Source: Candidatus Gastranaerophilales bacterium
GTDB lineage: Bacteria > Cyanobacteriota > Vampirovibrionia > Gastranaerophilales > Gastranaerophilaceae
Direction: 5' to 3'
NCBI GenBank assembly: GCA_947589705.1
Contig: CANQCO010000002.1
Location: 1-57,755 of the forward strand
Length of the DNA stretch: 57,755 nt
Shown here: positions 26,038 to 36,200 of the stretch, one piece after another
How positions within the stretch are numbered: the first letter of the stretch is position 1
Layout: each line of letters begins with the position of its first letter
Made by a program: the position numbers and the translations under genes
Notes under the pieces: model-generated
What the model was told of the DNA's origin: nothing
Databases searched by the model: none
Seen by the model: only the letters and a program-made list of their open reading frames with translations

Positions 26038-26069
26038 ATAAAAAGGGGCAAAAGTTTTTTGCCCTTTTT
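26038..26069 (+). terminator. Rho-independent terminator after the transglycosylase gene
   Basis: GGGCAAAA and TTTTGCCC form the stem, followed by TTTTTATT. It separates this gene from the convergent rhodanese-like gene. Confidence 0.85.
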
Positions 26070-26070
26070 A

Positions 26071-26469
26071 TTACATATCAGAATCTGTTTTGACTATATC
26101 GAAATCAAACTTTTTCCATTCTTTCATGCCACCTCTTAAAATAACAGCGGGATAATGTTTTTCAATTAAATCCAAGGCTGTTTTATAGGCTCTGGGGCAT
26201 GAATCCGAATATGTATAAACAACGGTTACTTTACTTTTATCAAGTATTTCAACGTGGTCTTTTGCTTCTTTATAAGGTATATGAACTGCATAAGGGATAT
26301 GACCTTCAATATAGTCATTATATTCTCTTACGTCAACTATATTTATTGTATTGACTCTATTTGCAATAATTTCATCCAATGTATAGGGTCCAACGGTAAA
26401 AGAGATAATATCTTCAAAAAACTTTTTAGCTCTTGATAAATCTTTTGTTATATTTTCGTGTGAAAACAT
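26071..26469 (-). CDS. Rhodanese-like domain protein with altered active site
   Basis: The 132-residue protein contains a single rhodanese domain: the I-V-D-V-R-E strand, E-G-H-I-P-Y-A-V-H-I-P and a C-terminal G-G-M-K-E-W. The usual sulfur-accepting Cys in V-V-Y-C is a Thr (T86). A Cys (C91) follows five residues on, in D-S-C-P-R-A-Y. Some family members use a second Cys there. Sulfur-transfer activity is therefore uncertain. An N-terminal helix (1-25) precedes the domain. It is divergent from the pyr operon leader. Confidence 0.75.
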   Translation of the reverse strand: MFSHENITKDLSRAKKFFEDIISFTVGPYTLDEIIANRVNTINIVDVREYNDYIEGHIPYAVHIPYKEAKDHVEILDKSKVTVVYTYSDSCPRAYKTALDLIEKHYPAVILRGGMKEWKKFDFDIVKTDSDM

Positions 26470-26592
26470 TTAGAATCCTTTCAAATAAATATTACATAAG
26501 TAATTTATTACAAGTTAAATCTGTTAGAATTACCTGTTTGTCTAATTTATAAGGATAATATAATTTTAATTGTAAATATGTTTGTTTTTTCG

Positions 26593-26621
26593 TTGACTTA
26601 AGTTTTTGTTGGCTTCATAAT
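26593..26621 (+). promoter_or_regulatory. Sigma70-type promoter of the pyr operon
   Basis: TTGACT (26593-26598) and CATAAT (26616-26621) are separated by exactly 17 bases, each one mismatch from consensus. Transcription would start near 26628, giving a 5' leader of about 330 bases before pyrK. The rest of the 26470-26592 gap is AT-rich, and I see nothing else in it. Confidence 0.6.
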
Positions 26622-26642
26622 ACTAAAAAATAAGGGAAAGTC

Positions 26643-26681
26643 ATGAAACATAATTTGTTAAAAATTGAATATAAGAGATAA
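26643..26681 (+). CDS. Candidate 12-residue leader peptide of the pyr operon
   Basis: ATG at 26643 starts a 12-codon ORF (M-K-H-N-L-L-K-I-E-Y-K-R) ending in TAA at 26679-26681. It has AAGGGAAAG before it, the same ribosome binding site as the acyltransferase gene at 9728. Its stop codon touches the first base of a terminator-like stem, as in translation-coupled attenuators such as E. coli pyrBI. It is too short to judge by composition. Confidence 0.45.
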   Translation: MKHNLLKIEYKR

Positions 26682-26712
26682 AAAGAAAAACTGTTCGTTT
26701 TTCTTTTTTTTT
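26681..26712 (+). terminator. Leader terminator/attenuator hairpin of the pyr operon
   Basis: AAAAGAAAAAC (26681-26691) pairs perfectly with GTTTTTCTTTT (26697-26707) around loop TGTTC; the U-run continues to 26712. No complete gene precedes it on this strand except the leader ORF. The stem has only two G-C pairs, so it is weak by itself. Confidence 0.5.
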
Positions 26713-26715
26713 AAA

Positions 26716-26940
26716 TTTTGCGTAGGGTGAAACGAAGTGAACCCGAAGTAACCGAGTGACGAAGTGACGACAGCGAAGCGAAGGAACGGCAGTCACGAGT
26801 GAAGCAAAATTTAAGACGAGCGTAGGATGAAACGAAGTGAACCCGAAGTAACCTACAAAGTGAAGCACCGCAGCAAAGCGAGGATGACTGAACCTGTATG
26901 CGGAACGAAGTGAAGCTGAGTGACAAAGTGACCAAGGAAT
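26716..26940. repeat. GC-rich repeat pair in the pyr leader
   Basis: A 34-base block beginning at 26720 recurs at 26820, exactly 100 bases later, with one difference; it contains GAAACGAAGTGAACCCGAAG. Between and after the copies the words GAAGTGA, GCGAAGCG and GAGTGAC recur in varying order. The region is far richer in G+C than its surroundings. It fills the leader between the attenuator hairpin and pyrK. Frames open across it give biased, repetitive peptides and are not genes. Confidence 0.75.
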
Positions 26941-26959
26941 AAGGCAGTATATAAGCAAA

Positions 26960-27718
26960 ATGATAACTAACAATACAAAAAAAGTATATAAAGCACAAGT
27001 TTATGAAATTCAAAAAGTTTCGATAAGTTCTTATTTAATGGAAATAGAATGCGGCAGAAAAGTTGATGTTAAAGCAGGGCAATTCATTTCAATATACTGT
27101 AGCGGCTTAACCCTAAGACGTCCGTTCAGTGTATTTTCCAATAACGAAGGCAGAATAGGCATTCTATTTAAAGAAAGAGGAGAAGGTACAAATTATATAA
27201 AATCACTTAAAAAAGGTGATTTTATTGATATAATAGGGCCATTAGGCAACGGCTTTGAGATAAAAAATAAAAAATCTCTGCTTATAGGTGCAGGTATAGG
27301 AGCTGCTCCCATCAGCTTTTTAAAAACAAAATTGGATGAAAAAGGAATAGAAAACCTGTTTGCATGCGGTTTTTTAAATAAAAATGAAGTTCCCTCCTGC
27401 GTAAATATTGATAAAATATATACTGATGACGGTTCATTGGGTGAAGCAGGAAGTATTATTAACTATTTAGGACTGTTAATAAATACATATAACCCTGAAA
27501 TTATATATTGCTGCGGACCGAATATTGTTTTAAAATCCACTGCCGAAATGGGCATTAAATACGATATAGAAACTCAAGTTGCAATGGAAAAAGTTATGGC
27601 ATGCGGTATCGGAGTATGCAGAGGCTGCGTTATAGATATAAAAACGGAAACTGAAACAGTTAATAAATCTGTATGTAAAGACGGTCCCGTATTTAAAGGA
27701 AGCGAGGTTGTATGGTAA
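26960..27718 (+). CDS. pyrK: Dihydroorotate dehydrogenase electron transfer subunit
   Basis: Transfers electrons from dihydroorotate oxidation to NAD in the PyrDB-PyrK complex. The 252-residue protein has the FAD-binding R-R-P-F-S-V-F motif, the nucleotide-binding G-A-G-I-G-A-A-P and a C-terminal 2Fe-2S site with four Cys in C-G-I-G-V-C-R-G-C and the later S-V-C. First gene of the pyr operon; it overlaps pyrD by seven bases. Confidence 0.93.
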   Translation: MITNNTKKVYKAQVYEIQKVSISSYLMEIECGRKVDVKAGQFISIYCSGLTLRRPFSVFSNNEGRIGILFKERGEGTNYIKSLKKGDFIDIIGPLGNGFEIKNKKSLLIGAGIGAAPISFLKTKLDEKGIENLFACGFLNKNEVPSCVNIDKIYTDDGSLGEAGSIINYLGLLINTYNPEIIYCCGPNIVLKSTAEMGIKYDIETQVAMEKVMACGIGVCRGCVIDIKTETETVNKSVCKDGPVFKGSEVVW

Positions 27719-28632
27719 GTGATATTTTACAGACAAACCTCAACGGATTAATACTTAATAACCCGATATTAACAGCATCGGGGACATACGGATACAATGA
27801 TGAATATGAAGAATTTATTGATGTTTCAAATCTCGGCGCTATAGTAACAAAAGCTATAACTCTTAAACCCAGAGCAGGCAACAAACACACCCGTATTATA
27901 GAAACAAAGGCGGGTATGATTAATTCAATAGGGCTTGAAAACGTAGGAATCGAGAAATTTTTAAACAAAAAGCTGCCTGTTTTAAAAGAGAAAAACATAA
28001 ATTTTATAATGAATCTGGCAGGTTCCACTCTTGATGAATACATTGAACTGGCTAAAATTTGTAATAAAAACTCTATAAAAGCTGTTGAGTTAAACGTTTC
28101 ATGCCCGAATGTAAAATCAGGCTGCCTTGAATTCGGAGTTGATGAAAATTCATTATATGAGCTTGTAAGTTCCGTAAGGCAAGAATATAAAGGATTTTTA
28201 GCGGTTAAATTGACGCCCAATGTAACATCAATTGAAAAGCTTGCCCAAGCCTGCCAAAGAGCGGAAGCTGACGCCATAAGTGCAATAAACACATTAAAGG
28301 GTACGAGGATTAAGCTTGATATAATAAACGGCAAGGTTAATAAAACGGTCGTGACGGGAGGATATTCGGGCAGAGGAGTAAAACCCGTGGCAATCGGCGC
28401 AGTCATAAGGATTAAACAGGCAACAGATTTACCGATTATAGGTATAGGCGGTATAGAGAACCTGAATGATGTGCTTGAATTTTTTACGGCTGGCGCCAAT
28501 GCGGTTCAGATAGGTACAGCTAACTTTACACATCCTGAAATTGCCGAAAAACTGGTTTTTGAACTTGAAAATTTTATCAAAACCAACGGGTTTAAAGATT
28601 TGGAAGAATTGAAGAAAGAATTGAGGAAATAA
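27712..28632 (+). CDS. pyrD: Dihydroorotate dehydrogenase, class 1B catalytic subunit
   Basis: Oxidises dihydroorotate to orotate with FMN. The 306-residue protein has the class 1 catalytic Cys in N-V-S-C-P-N-V-K, the FMN loops A-S-G-T-Y-G and G-I-G-G-I, and a C-terminal G-T-A-N-F. Class 1B is supported by the pyrK partner just upstream. The stop and the pyrE start overlap by one base (TAATG). Confidence 0.95.
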   Translation: MVSDILQTNLNGLILNNPILTASGTYGYNDEYEEFIDVSNLGAIVTKAITLKPRAGNKHTRIIETKAGMINSIGLENVGIEKFLNKKLPVLKEKNINFIMNLAGSTLDEYIELAKICNKNSIKAVELNVSCPNVKSGCLEFGVDENSLYELVSSVRQEYKGFLAVKLTPNVTSIEKLAQACQRAEADAISAINTLKGTRIKLDIINGKVNKTVVTGGYSGRGVKPVAIGAVIRIKQATDLPIIGIGGIENLNDVLEFFTAGANAVQIGTANFTHPEIAEKLVFELENFIKTNGFKDLEELKKELRK

Positions 28633-29207
28633 TGACAAACGAGGTTTTAAGTTTACTTGAAGAAGCACAGGGAGTATTACACGGACATTTTTGCCTTACA
28701 TCGGGCTTGCATTCCGATATATATTTTCAATGTGCAAAATTATACCAGTACCCTAATATAACGGAAAAACTCGGAAAAATGCTTGCTGAAAAGCTGTCGG
28801 ATATTGAATTTGATACAATAGTAGCCCCTGCAATAGGTGCCGTTATTATAGGTTATGAAACAGCTAAAAATGCTAAGAAACGTAATCTTTTTGTTGAAAG
28901 AAAAGACGGAATAATGCAGTTAAGAAGGGGTTACACTCTAAAGAAAGGTGAAAGAGTAGTAATTATTGAAGATGTAATAACTACCGCAAGAACAATAAAA
29001 GAAACAATGGAAGCAATAAAAGAGTTTGAACCTGAAGTTGTTGCGGTAGGCTGTATAGTTGACAGAACAAAAGGACTTACTGAATACAACATTAAGTCTT
29101 TAATGCAGATAGACCCTGTTGTATATGACCCGAAAGACTGTCCTTTATGCAGAGAAGGTATTCCTCTCGTAAAACCGGGAAGCCGTGAAGAAAAGGTAAA
29201 AGCATAA
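28632..29207 (+). CDS. pyrE: Orotate phosphoribosyltransferase
   Basis: Makes OMP from orotate and PRPP. The 191-residue protein has G-H-F-x-L-T-S-G-L-H-S-D at its N-terminus, the E-R-K-D-G loop and the PRPP signature V-V-I-I-E-D-V-I-T-T-A-R-T. A C-terminal C-P-L-C segment is seen in this subfamily. Overlaps both neighbours by one base, so it is translationally coupled. Confidence 0.94.
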   Translation: MTNEVLSLLEEAQGVLHGHFCLTSGLHSDIYFQCAKLYQYPNITEKLGKMLAEKLSDIEFDTIVAPAIGAVIIGYETAKNAKKRNLFVERKDGIMQLRRGYTLKKGERVVIIEDVITTARTIKETMEAIKEFEPEVVAVGCIVDRTKGLTEYNIKSLMQIDPVVYDPKDCPLCREGIPLVKPGSREEKVKA

Positions 29208-30121
29208 TGGAACATTTAATTGATATTGAAAGCTTAACAAAAGAAGATATTTTAAACATAATTAATCTCGCAAAAGAGTTTAAAAACGGCACTAAAAAGT
29301 CGGATGTTGAAAAGAAAACCCTTGCTCTGATGTTTTATGAAAACTCCACAAGAACAAGGTGTAGTTTTGAGATTGCAGGGCAAAAACTCGGAATGAACAT
29401 TATAAACTTTGACGCTCAGCACTCATCTTTATCAAAAGGAGAAAGCTTAAAAGATACAATTGAAAATTTATATTTCTTAGGTGTAAACGCCGTTGTAATA
29501 AGGCATTCTCTGTCAGGAATAATAAATAACGTAATGAGGCTCGTAAAATATCCGATTAAATTCGTAAACGGCGGCGACGGAACTCATGCTCATCCGTCTC
29601 AGGCATTACTTGATTTTTATACTATGCTTGAAAAAACGGGAAGCGTAGAAAACAAAAAAATAACAATTGTAGGTGATGTCGCCCATAGCCGAGTTGCTAA
29701 ATCAAATATAGCATTGCTTTCAAAGTTTAATGCAGACATTCATCTTTGTGCACCTTCATATCTCCAATTTGAGAATTTAAAAGCTTTTGATGTCAAGTAT
29801 CATCAAAACGTCAAAGAAGCAGTAAATAATAGTGACGTCGTAATGGTATTAAGGGTTCAAAATGAACGCCATGAAAAAGAAGGCTACCCTGAATCTTCCG
29901 AATATAAAAGGCTGTATGAAATAGATACAAATTTATTAAAAGAGTATGCTTCAAAAGACGTAATACTTATGCACCCCGGGCCCGCAAACAGAAATATTGA
30001 GGTTTCATCCGAGCTTTTAGATAACACCGTAGGTAAAACGATTCTTGAACAGGCACAAAACGGGGTATATGTCAGAATGGCAATACTAAATACTCTCTTA
30101 AACAAAGGAAAAGAGGTCTAA
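29207..30121 (+). CDS. pyrB: Aspartate carbamoyltransferase catalytic subunit
   Basis: Condenses carbamoyl phosphate and aspartate. The 304-residue protein has S-T-R-T-R for carbamoyl phosphate binding, H-A-H-P-S-Q-A-L-L-D, and M-H-P-G-P-A-N-R near the C-terminus. No pyrI regulatory gene is present, so allosteric control by that subunit is not expected. pyrC begins at the next base. Confidence 0.95.
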   Translation: MEHLIDIESLTKEDILNIINLAKEFKNGTKKSDVEKKTLALMFYENSTRTRCSFEIAGQKLGMNIINFDAQHSSLSKGESLKDTIENLYFLGVNAVVIRHSLSGIINNVMRLVKYPIKFVNGGDGTHAHPSQALLDFYTMLEKTGSVENKKITIVGDVAHSRVAKSNIALLSKFNADIHLCAPSYLQFENLKAFDVKYHQNVKEAVNNSDVVMVLRVQNERHEKEGYPESSEYKRLYEIDTNLLKEYASKDVILMHPGPANRNIEVSSELLDNTVGKTILEQAQNGVYVRMAILNTLLNKGKEV

Positions 30122-31396
30122 ATGCTTCTTAAAAACACCAAAATAGTTAATCCGAAAAATAATTTTGAAGATATAACAGACATTCGTATAGAAAACGGGA
30201 TTATTGAAGAAATACAAAAAAATATAACTCCTAAAAATAATGAAGAAGTAATAGACCTGACAGGCAAAATAACTATTCCGGGGCTGGTTGATATGCACTG
30301 CCATTTAAGAGAACCGGGATATAATTCTAAAGAAACCATTAAAACAGGGATTCTATCAGCTATTGATGGGGGATATAGTGCAATATGCCCTATGGCAAAT
30401 ATAAATCCCGTTAACGACAATTCAGCAACGCTTAATTATGTTATAAGCAGGGCAAAAGAAGTATCGGATATAGGTTTTTATCCGATATGTGCCGTAACAA
30501 AAGGACTTATGGGAGAAAAGATAGTAAATGTATCAGAACTTATTGCAAATGGTGCCGCAGCATTTTCCGATGATGGCAGACCCGTTGAAAACATGCACCT
30601 TTTAAGAGAAGCTCTAAAATATATAAACTCTCATAATTCAATAATAATATCACATTCCGAGGACTCATCACTTGCAAATTCAGGTGTAATTAATGAAGGA
30701 GAAATTTCAACAAAATTGGGTCTAAAAGGTATACCTTCAATAACGGAGTCTTTGGCAGTAGCAAGAGAACTGGAAGTTGTAAGAAGTATAAACGGCAGAT
30801 ACCATTTTGCACATATATCAACAAAACGTTCGGTTGAACTTATAAGACAGGCAAAAAAGGAAGGTCTTAATGTTACGGCAGAGACAGCTCCGCATTATTT
30901 CAGCCTTACTCAGGATGATATGGTTGATTATGACGCAAAATATAAAGTAAATCCTCCTTTAAGAACAAAAGAAGATAAAAAAGCAATTATAGAAGGGCTA
31001 AAAGACGGAACTATAGACGTTATAGCAACTGACCACGCTCCTCATACCGTACACGAAAAACAGCTTCCCATACAAAATGCCCCGATGGGAATAGCAGGAT
31101 TTGAGACGGCACTGGGTATAACTTTAACCTATCTTGTTCACACTGGAGAATTAACCCTTATGGAAGCCGTAAGAAAATTAACATTAGCGCCTGCTGATAT
31201 TCTTAAACTTGAAAATCAAGGCAGTATTGAAGTCGGGAAAGAAGCAAATCTTACAATTATTGATTTAAACGAAAAATGGATTGTTGACGCTTCTAAATTT
31301 AAGTCTAAATGCAGAATTTCACCATTTAACGGAAAAGAGTTAAAAGGTAAAGTGAAAATGACAATAATAAAAGGTAAAATACATATTATAGGATAA
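30122..31396 (+). CDS. pyrC: Dihydroorotase
   Basis: Cyclises N-carbamoyl-aspartate to dihydroorotate. The 424-residue protein is a type I amidohydrolase: D-M-H-C-H-L-R-E-P-G with the first metal His pair, the later H-S-E-D and H-I-S-T, and A-T-D-H-A-P-H. All the key metal ligands appear to be present, so it should be active alone. It directly follows pyrB without a gap and precedes the pyrF-carA fusion by five bases. Confidence 0.95.
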   Translation: MLLKNTKIVNPKNNFEDITDIRIENGIIEEIQKNITPKNNEEVIDLTGKITIPGLVDMHCHLREPGYNSKETIKTGILSAIDGGYSAICPMANINPVNDNSATLNYVISRAKEVSDIGFYPICAVTKGLMGEKIVNVSELIANGAAAFSDDGRPVENMHLLREALKYINSHNSIIISHSEDSSLANSGVINEGEISTKLGLKGIPSITESLAVARELEVVRSINGRYHFAHISTKRSVELIRQAKKEGLNVTAETAPHYFSLTQDDMVDYDAKYKVNPPLRTKEDKKAIIEGLKDGTIDVIATDHAPHTVHEKQLPIQNAPMGIAGFETALGITLTYLVHTGELTLMEAVRKLTLAPADILKLENQGSIEVGKEANLTIIDLNEKWIVDASKFKSKCRISPFNGKELKGKVKMTIIKGKIHIIG

Positions 31397-31401
31397 CAAA
31401 A

Positions 31402-33237
31402 ATGAATATAAGACCTGAAATAAAAGAAAAAATAGTATTGGCTCTTGATGTTGACACGTTAGAAGAAGCTAAATCGCTTATAACCGAACTCAAAGACTAT
31501 GTCGGAGTTTTCAAAGTCGGGCTTCAAATGTATACGGGCAACGGATATGAAATATTTAATTTTATGAAAGAGCAGAATATAAAGTTTTTCTTTGATGTTA
31601 AACTCCATGATATTCCGAATACCGTAGCAAAAGCGGCAGAAAATATAGTAAGAAACGGTGCATCATTTTTTAACATGCATACAACAGGCGGAGCGGAAAT
31701 GATGAAAACCGCCTCTGACGCTGCAAGAAAAACAGCACAGGAGCTGGGCAAAGAAAACCCCGTGATACTGGGCGTTACGGTTCTCACAAGTATAAGCGAA
31801 GAATGTTTAAAAAGCGAATTAAAAGTTCCGTACAATCCCAAAGATTATGCGCTGAATCTGGCTCTAATGGCAAAGAAGTCGGGACTTGACGGAGTAGTAG
31901 CCAGTGTTTGGGAAGCTAAAAAGATAAAACAGGTTTGCGGTAAAGATTTTAAAGTGCTTTGCCCCGGAATAAGACCAGAATGGTCAAATAAAAACGACCA
32001 AAAGCGCCTTGCAACACCAAGTATTGCAATAAAAGAAGGAGCTGACTACCTTGTAATAGGCAGAGCCGTTACGTCTGCCGAAGACAGGATTAAAGCCATT
32101 CAAATGATTTATGAAGAAATAGAAAATGCTCTTTTAACTCAAAATAAATCATACGCCGAATCTAAAGGAAAATTAATCCTTGAAAACGGCATGATATTTG
32201 AAGGTGAATCAATCGGAGCTGACGGAACTTCTTATGGAGAAATTGTATTTAACACTTCAATGGTTGGTTATCAGGAGATTTTAACCGACCCTTCATATGC
32301 AGGTCAAACAATAGTTATGACTTACCCAGAAATAGGCAACTACGGTATTAATAAAGATGATTTTGAAAGCGGAAGAATTTATGCAAAAGGATTTGTGGTT
32401 AAAAATATCTGTGAGCATGAATCCCACTACAAAAGCAATCTTTCTTTAAGCGATTACTTAAAACAAAACAATATAGTAGGTTTAAAAGGTGTAGACACAA
32501 GATATTTAACCCAAATTATAAGAAATTACGGGGCAATGAATTGCGCCGTAACAACAGGTGAAATAACCCCAGAAATTAAGCAGAAAGTTAAAGAATACAG
32601 AATAAGTAAGGATATAACGCTTGAAATAACTACATATAAGACCGAAAGATTTACGGGAAACGGCATTAAACTTGCCATAATTGATATGGGAATTAAAAAG
32701 AGCATTATAGATAATTTTAAATCACTTGATTGTGATATAACGGTATTTCCTGCGGATGTTAAGGCTGATGAAATACTTGAAGGCAATTTTGACGCAGTAT
32801 TAATCTCAAACGGTCCAGGGAACCCCGAAGATGCAGTTCAGGCAATAGAAACAACAAAAAATCTGCTCGGGAAAATAAAATTATACGGAATTTGTTTGGG
32901 ACATCAGATTATCGCACTAGCGTTAGGCGCTAAAACATTTAAACTAAAATACGGACACAGAGGCGGAAACCACCCCGTTATTAATACAAAAACAAATGAA
33001 ATATTTGTAACTTCACAAAATCACAGCTATGCGGTGGACGAAAATTCGCTACCCGAAGGAGTTGAAGCCACATATATCAACTTGAATGATAAGACGGTAG
33101 AAGGTATGTGCTGTGAAAAATATAATATAAAAACCGTACAATTCCACCCGGAATTAACGGTTGGTCCTTATGATTCATATAAAATCATTACGGACTGGGT
33201 AAAAGAAATTGAAGAATCTAAAACAGTCAGTGTTTAA
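31402..33237 (+). CDS. pyrF-carA: Fused orotidine-5'-phosphate decarboxylase and carbamoyl phosphate synthase small subunit
   Basis: One 611-residue protein. Residues 1-244 are PyrF (group 1/2-type OMP decarboxylase): K38, D65-V-K67-L-H-D70-I-P and P-G-I-R (188-191) are present. A short linker (245-255) leads into CarA (256-611), with its usual N-terminal domain ([16 protein letters not shown]) and the glutaminase triad C498 in G-I-C-L-G-H-Q, H582 and E584. It joins the last and the first reaction of UMP synthesis in one chain. No internal start with a ribosome binding site is visible at the junction. PyrE-PyrF fusions are known; I know no PyrF-CarA fusion. carB follows after 17 bases. Confidence 0.9.
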   Translation: MNIRPEIKEKIVLALDVDTLEEAKSLITELKDYVGVFKVGLQMYTGNGYEIFNFMKEQNIKFFFDVKLHDIPNTVAKAAENIVRNGASFFNMHTTGGAEMMKTASDAARKTAQELGKENPVILGVTVLTSISEECLKSELKVPYNPKDYALNLALMAKKSGLDGVVASVWEAKKIKQVCGKDFKVLCPGIRPEWSNKNDQKRLATPSIAIKEGADYLVIGRAVTSAEDRIKAIQMIYEEIENALLTQNKSYAESKGKLILENGMIFEGESIGADGTSYGEIVFNTSMVGYQEILTDPSYAGQTIVMTYPEIGNYGINKDDFESGRIYAKGFVVKNICEHESHYKSNLSLSDYLKQNNIVGLKGVDTRYLTQIIRNYGAMNCAVTTGEITPEIKQKVKEYRISKDITLEITTYKTERFTGNGIKLAIIDMGIKKSIIDNFKSLDCDITVFPADVKADEILEGNFDAVLISNGPGNPEDAVQAIETTKNLLGKIKLYGICLGHQIIALALGAKTFKLKYGHRGGNHPVINTKTNEIFVTSQNHSYAVDENSLPEGVEATYINLNDKTVEGMCCEKYNIKTVQFHPELTVGPYDSYKIITDWVKEIEESKTVSV

Positions 33238-33254
33238 AAAGAAAGAGATATGTT

Positions 33255-36200
33255 ATGCCGATTAATGAAAATATAAAAAAAGTACTAGTAATAGGTTCAG
33301 GGCCTATAGTAATAGGTCAGGCAGCAGAGTTTGATTATGCGGGAGTGCAAGCCTGCAGAGCATTAAGAGAGGAAAATATAGAAGTTATTCTTGTTAACTC
33401 AAACCCTGCAACTATTATGACAGATGAAAATATAGCAGATAAGGTATATATAGAACCTTTAACGCTAGAATCATTGACATATATTATAGATAAAGAAAGA
33501 CCAAACGGCATAATAGCTACTTTAGGCGGTCAAACGGGGTTAAATCTTGCTGTAAGCCTCAATCAAGCAGGAGTATTGGAGAAATATAACGTTGAACTTT
33601 TAGGAACCAAAATTGAGTCAATAAAAAAAGCCGAAGATAGGGAATTATTTAAAAATTTAATGCTTGAAATAGGTGAACCAATCCCCGAAAGTGATATTGT
33701 ATCAAGTTTTGAGGACGCTAAAAAATTCGCTCAAAAGATAGGTTTCCCGATAATTGTAAGACCTGCATACACTCTCGGCGGTACAGGCGGCGGTATAGCA
33801 AATAACTACAGCGAGTATGAGGACATAGTTTATACAGGGTTATCCCTAAGCCCGATTTCTCAAGTTCTTGTTGAAAAAAGTATTGCAGGATATAAAGAAA
33901 TAGAATACGAAGTAATAAGAGATGCAAATAACACCTGTATTGCAATATGTAATATGGAAAATATAGACCCAATCGGTATACACACGGGTGACAGTTTTGT
34001 TGTTGCACCCACCCAGACCCTTACAAACAAAGAATGCCAAATGCTGAGAAGTGCAGCTTTAAAGATAATTAAAGCATTAAAAATAGAAGGTGGATGTAAC
34101 GTTCAATTTGCTCTTGATACAGTAAGCAACCAATATTATGTAATAGAAGTTAACCCCCGTGTAAGCCGTTCTTCGGCACTTGCCTCCAAAGCAACAGGCT
34201 ACCCGATACAACCTGCACGAAATTCCAAATTCAATAACAAAGAAAACAGTAGCCGCCTTTGAGCCTGTGCTTGATTATGTAGTAACAAAAATCCCAAAAT
34301 GGCCGTTTGATAAATTTAAACACGGCGACAGAATTTTAGGTACCAAAATGAAGGCCACGGGAGAAGTTATGGCAATAGGAAGAACATTTGAAAGTTCTTT
34401 TAAAAAGGCTGTAACTTCAATAGAGTCTAAATATACGGGTCTTTTAAGAGGCAGACACCTTGAATGCAGTGAGGATGAGCTTAAAGCACTTTTGCATGTT
34501 CAGGATGACAGAAGAATATTCAGAGTAGCGGAAGCCATAAACAGAGGTATTTCCGTTGATGAAATAAACAAAATTACTAAAATAGACAAATGGTTTATAT
34601 ATAAGATTAAAAGCCTCGTTGACTTTGAAAACAGGCTTAAAAATGAAAATTTAACACCCGAATTATACATGGAAGCCAAAGAAAAGGGATTCCTTGACGA
34701 AGAAATATCAAAACTTATGCAAATTCCTTATGAAGAAGTGGAGAAAATAAAAAAGGAAAACTCAATAAATGCTTCATTCAAGATAGTAGATACCTGTGCG
34801 GCGGAATTTAAAGCATATACGCCGTATTACTATTCAACATACAATGAAGTTGATGAAAGTGACGCCGATAATAACGATAAAAAAATACTAATATTAGGTT
34901 CAGGCCCCATAAGAATAGGGCAGGGTATAGAATTTGACTACTGCTCAGTACACGCAGCATGGGAAGTACGCAACAACAATTATAAATCTTTAATAGTAAA
35001 TTCAAACCCCGAAACGCTTTCGACGGACTTTGACGTAGCTGACAAGTTATTTTTTGAACCAATGCACATTGAAAATATAATGAATATTATAGAAAAAGAA
35101 AAACCTGAAGGTGTAATGGTTCAATTCGGTGGGCAAACAGCAATTAATTTGGCTCCAAAACTGTATGAAAGAGGAGTAAATATATTAGGAACTTCGTTAG
35201 AATCAATAAATATAGCGGAAGACAGAAAACTGTTTGAACAGCTTTTAAGGGATTTACATATACCGCAGCCAAAAGGTTTTGCGATTAAAAAGCAGTCTGA
35301 AGCACTTGAAGCAGCTAAAACACTCGGTTATCCGCTTCTTGTAAGACCTTCTTACGTTATAGGCGGCAGAGGTATGCAGGTTGTATATAACAAGGATGAA
35401 CTTTTATCATACATTGAAGGCGCTATGAAGTTCTCGGATGAACATCCAATACTTATTGACCAGTATATAGAAGGAACAGAGCTTGAGCTTGATGCTATTT
35501 CGGATGGCGAGAATGTACTTATTCCCGCAATAACTGAACATATTGAAAGAGCAGGCATTCACTCGGGTGATTCGATTGCTATTTACCCAACTCAGACAAT
35601 CCCCGAAAATATTATCAAAAACCTTGTTGATTATACCGAAAAAATAGCAAGAGCTTTAAAAATAAAGGGGTTAATGAATATTCAATTTGTAATGAAAGAT
35701 GATACAGCATATATAATTGAGGTAAATCCCCGTGCTTCAAGAACAGTACCGATTTTAAGCAAAGTTACAAATACACCCATGGTCAAAATAGCAATAGATG
35801 CTATATTAGGTAAATCCATAACAGAGCAAGGCTATACTCCGGGACTTGTTAAGACCACAAAGCTTGTATGTGCAAAAGTGCCTATATTCTCTTTCCAAAA
35901 ACTCAACCGAATAGACCCTGCTTTAGCACCCGAAATGAAATCGACAGGTGAAGTGCTCGGCATTGATACATCTTATGAAAGAGCATTAGTGAAAGGCTTT
36001 TTGGCAGCAGGGTATAAACTTCCGAACGAAAGAGGAAATGTTCTTATTTCAATCAATGACCACTATAAAAAGGAATCAGTTGATGTTGCAAAAAATCTTG
36101 TTGATTTAGGCTATAAGCTTGTTGCAACAACGGGCACCCATAAATTCTTAAAACTGCATAACATAGAATCAAAAGAAATAGAAAAATTTGATATCAAAAA

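Noticed and set aside
26641-27013. Minus-strand frames of about 100 residues overlapping the pyr leader repeat
   Set aside because: They are created by the GC-rich repeat and run across the promoter and the pyrK start; the plus-strand regulatory reading is better supported.
31402-33237. Two separate genes pyrF and carA joined by a sequencing error
   Set aside because: Frame is continuous with no leftover stop or ribosome binding site at the linker, and both halves keep active-site residues; cannot be fully excluded but the fusion is the simpler reading.
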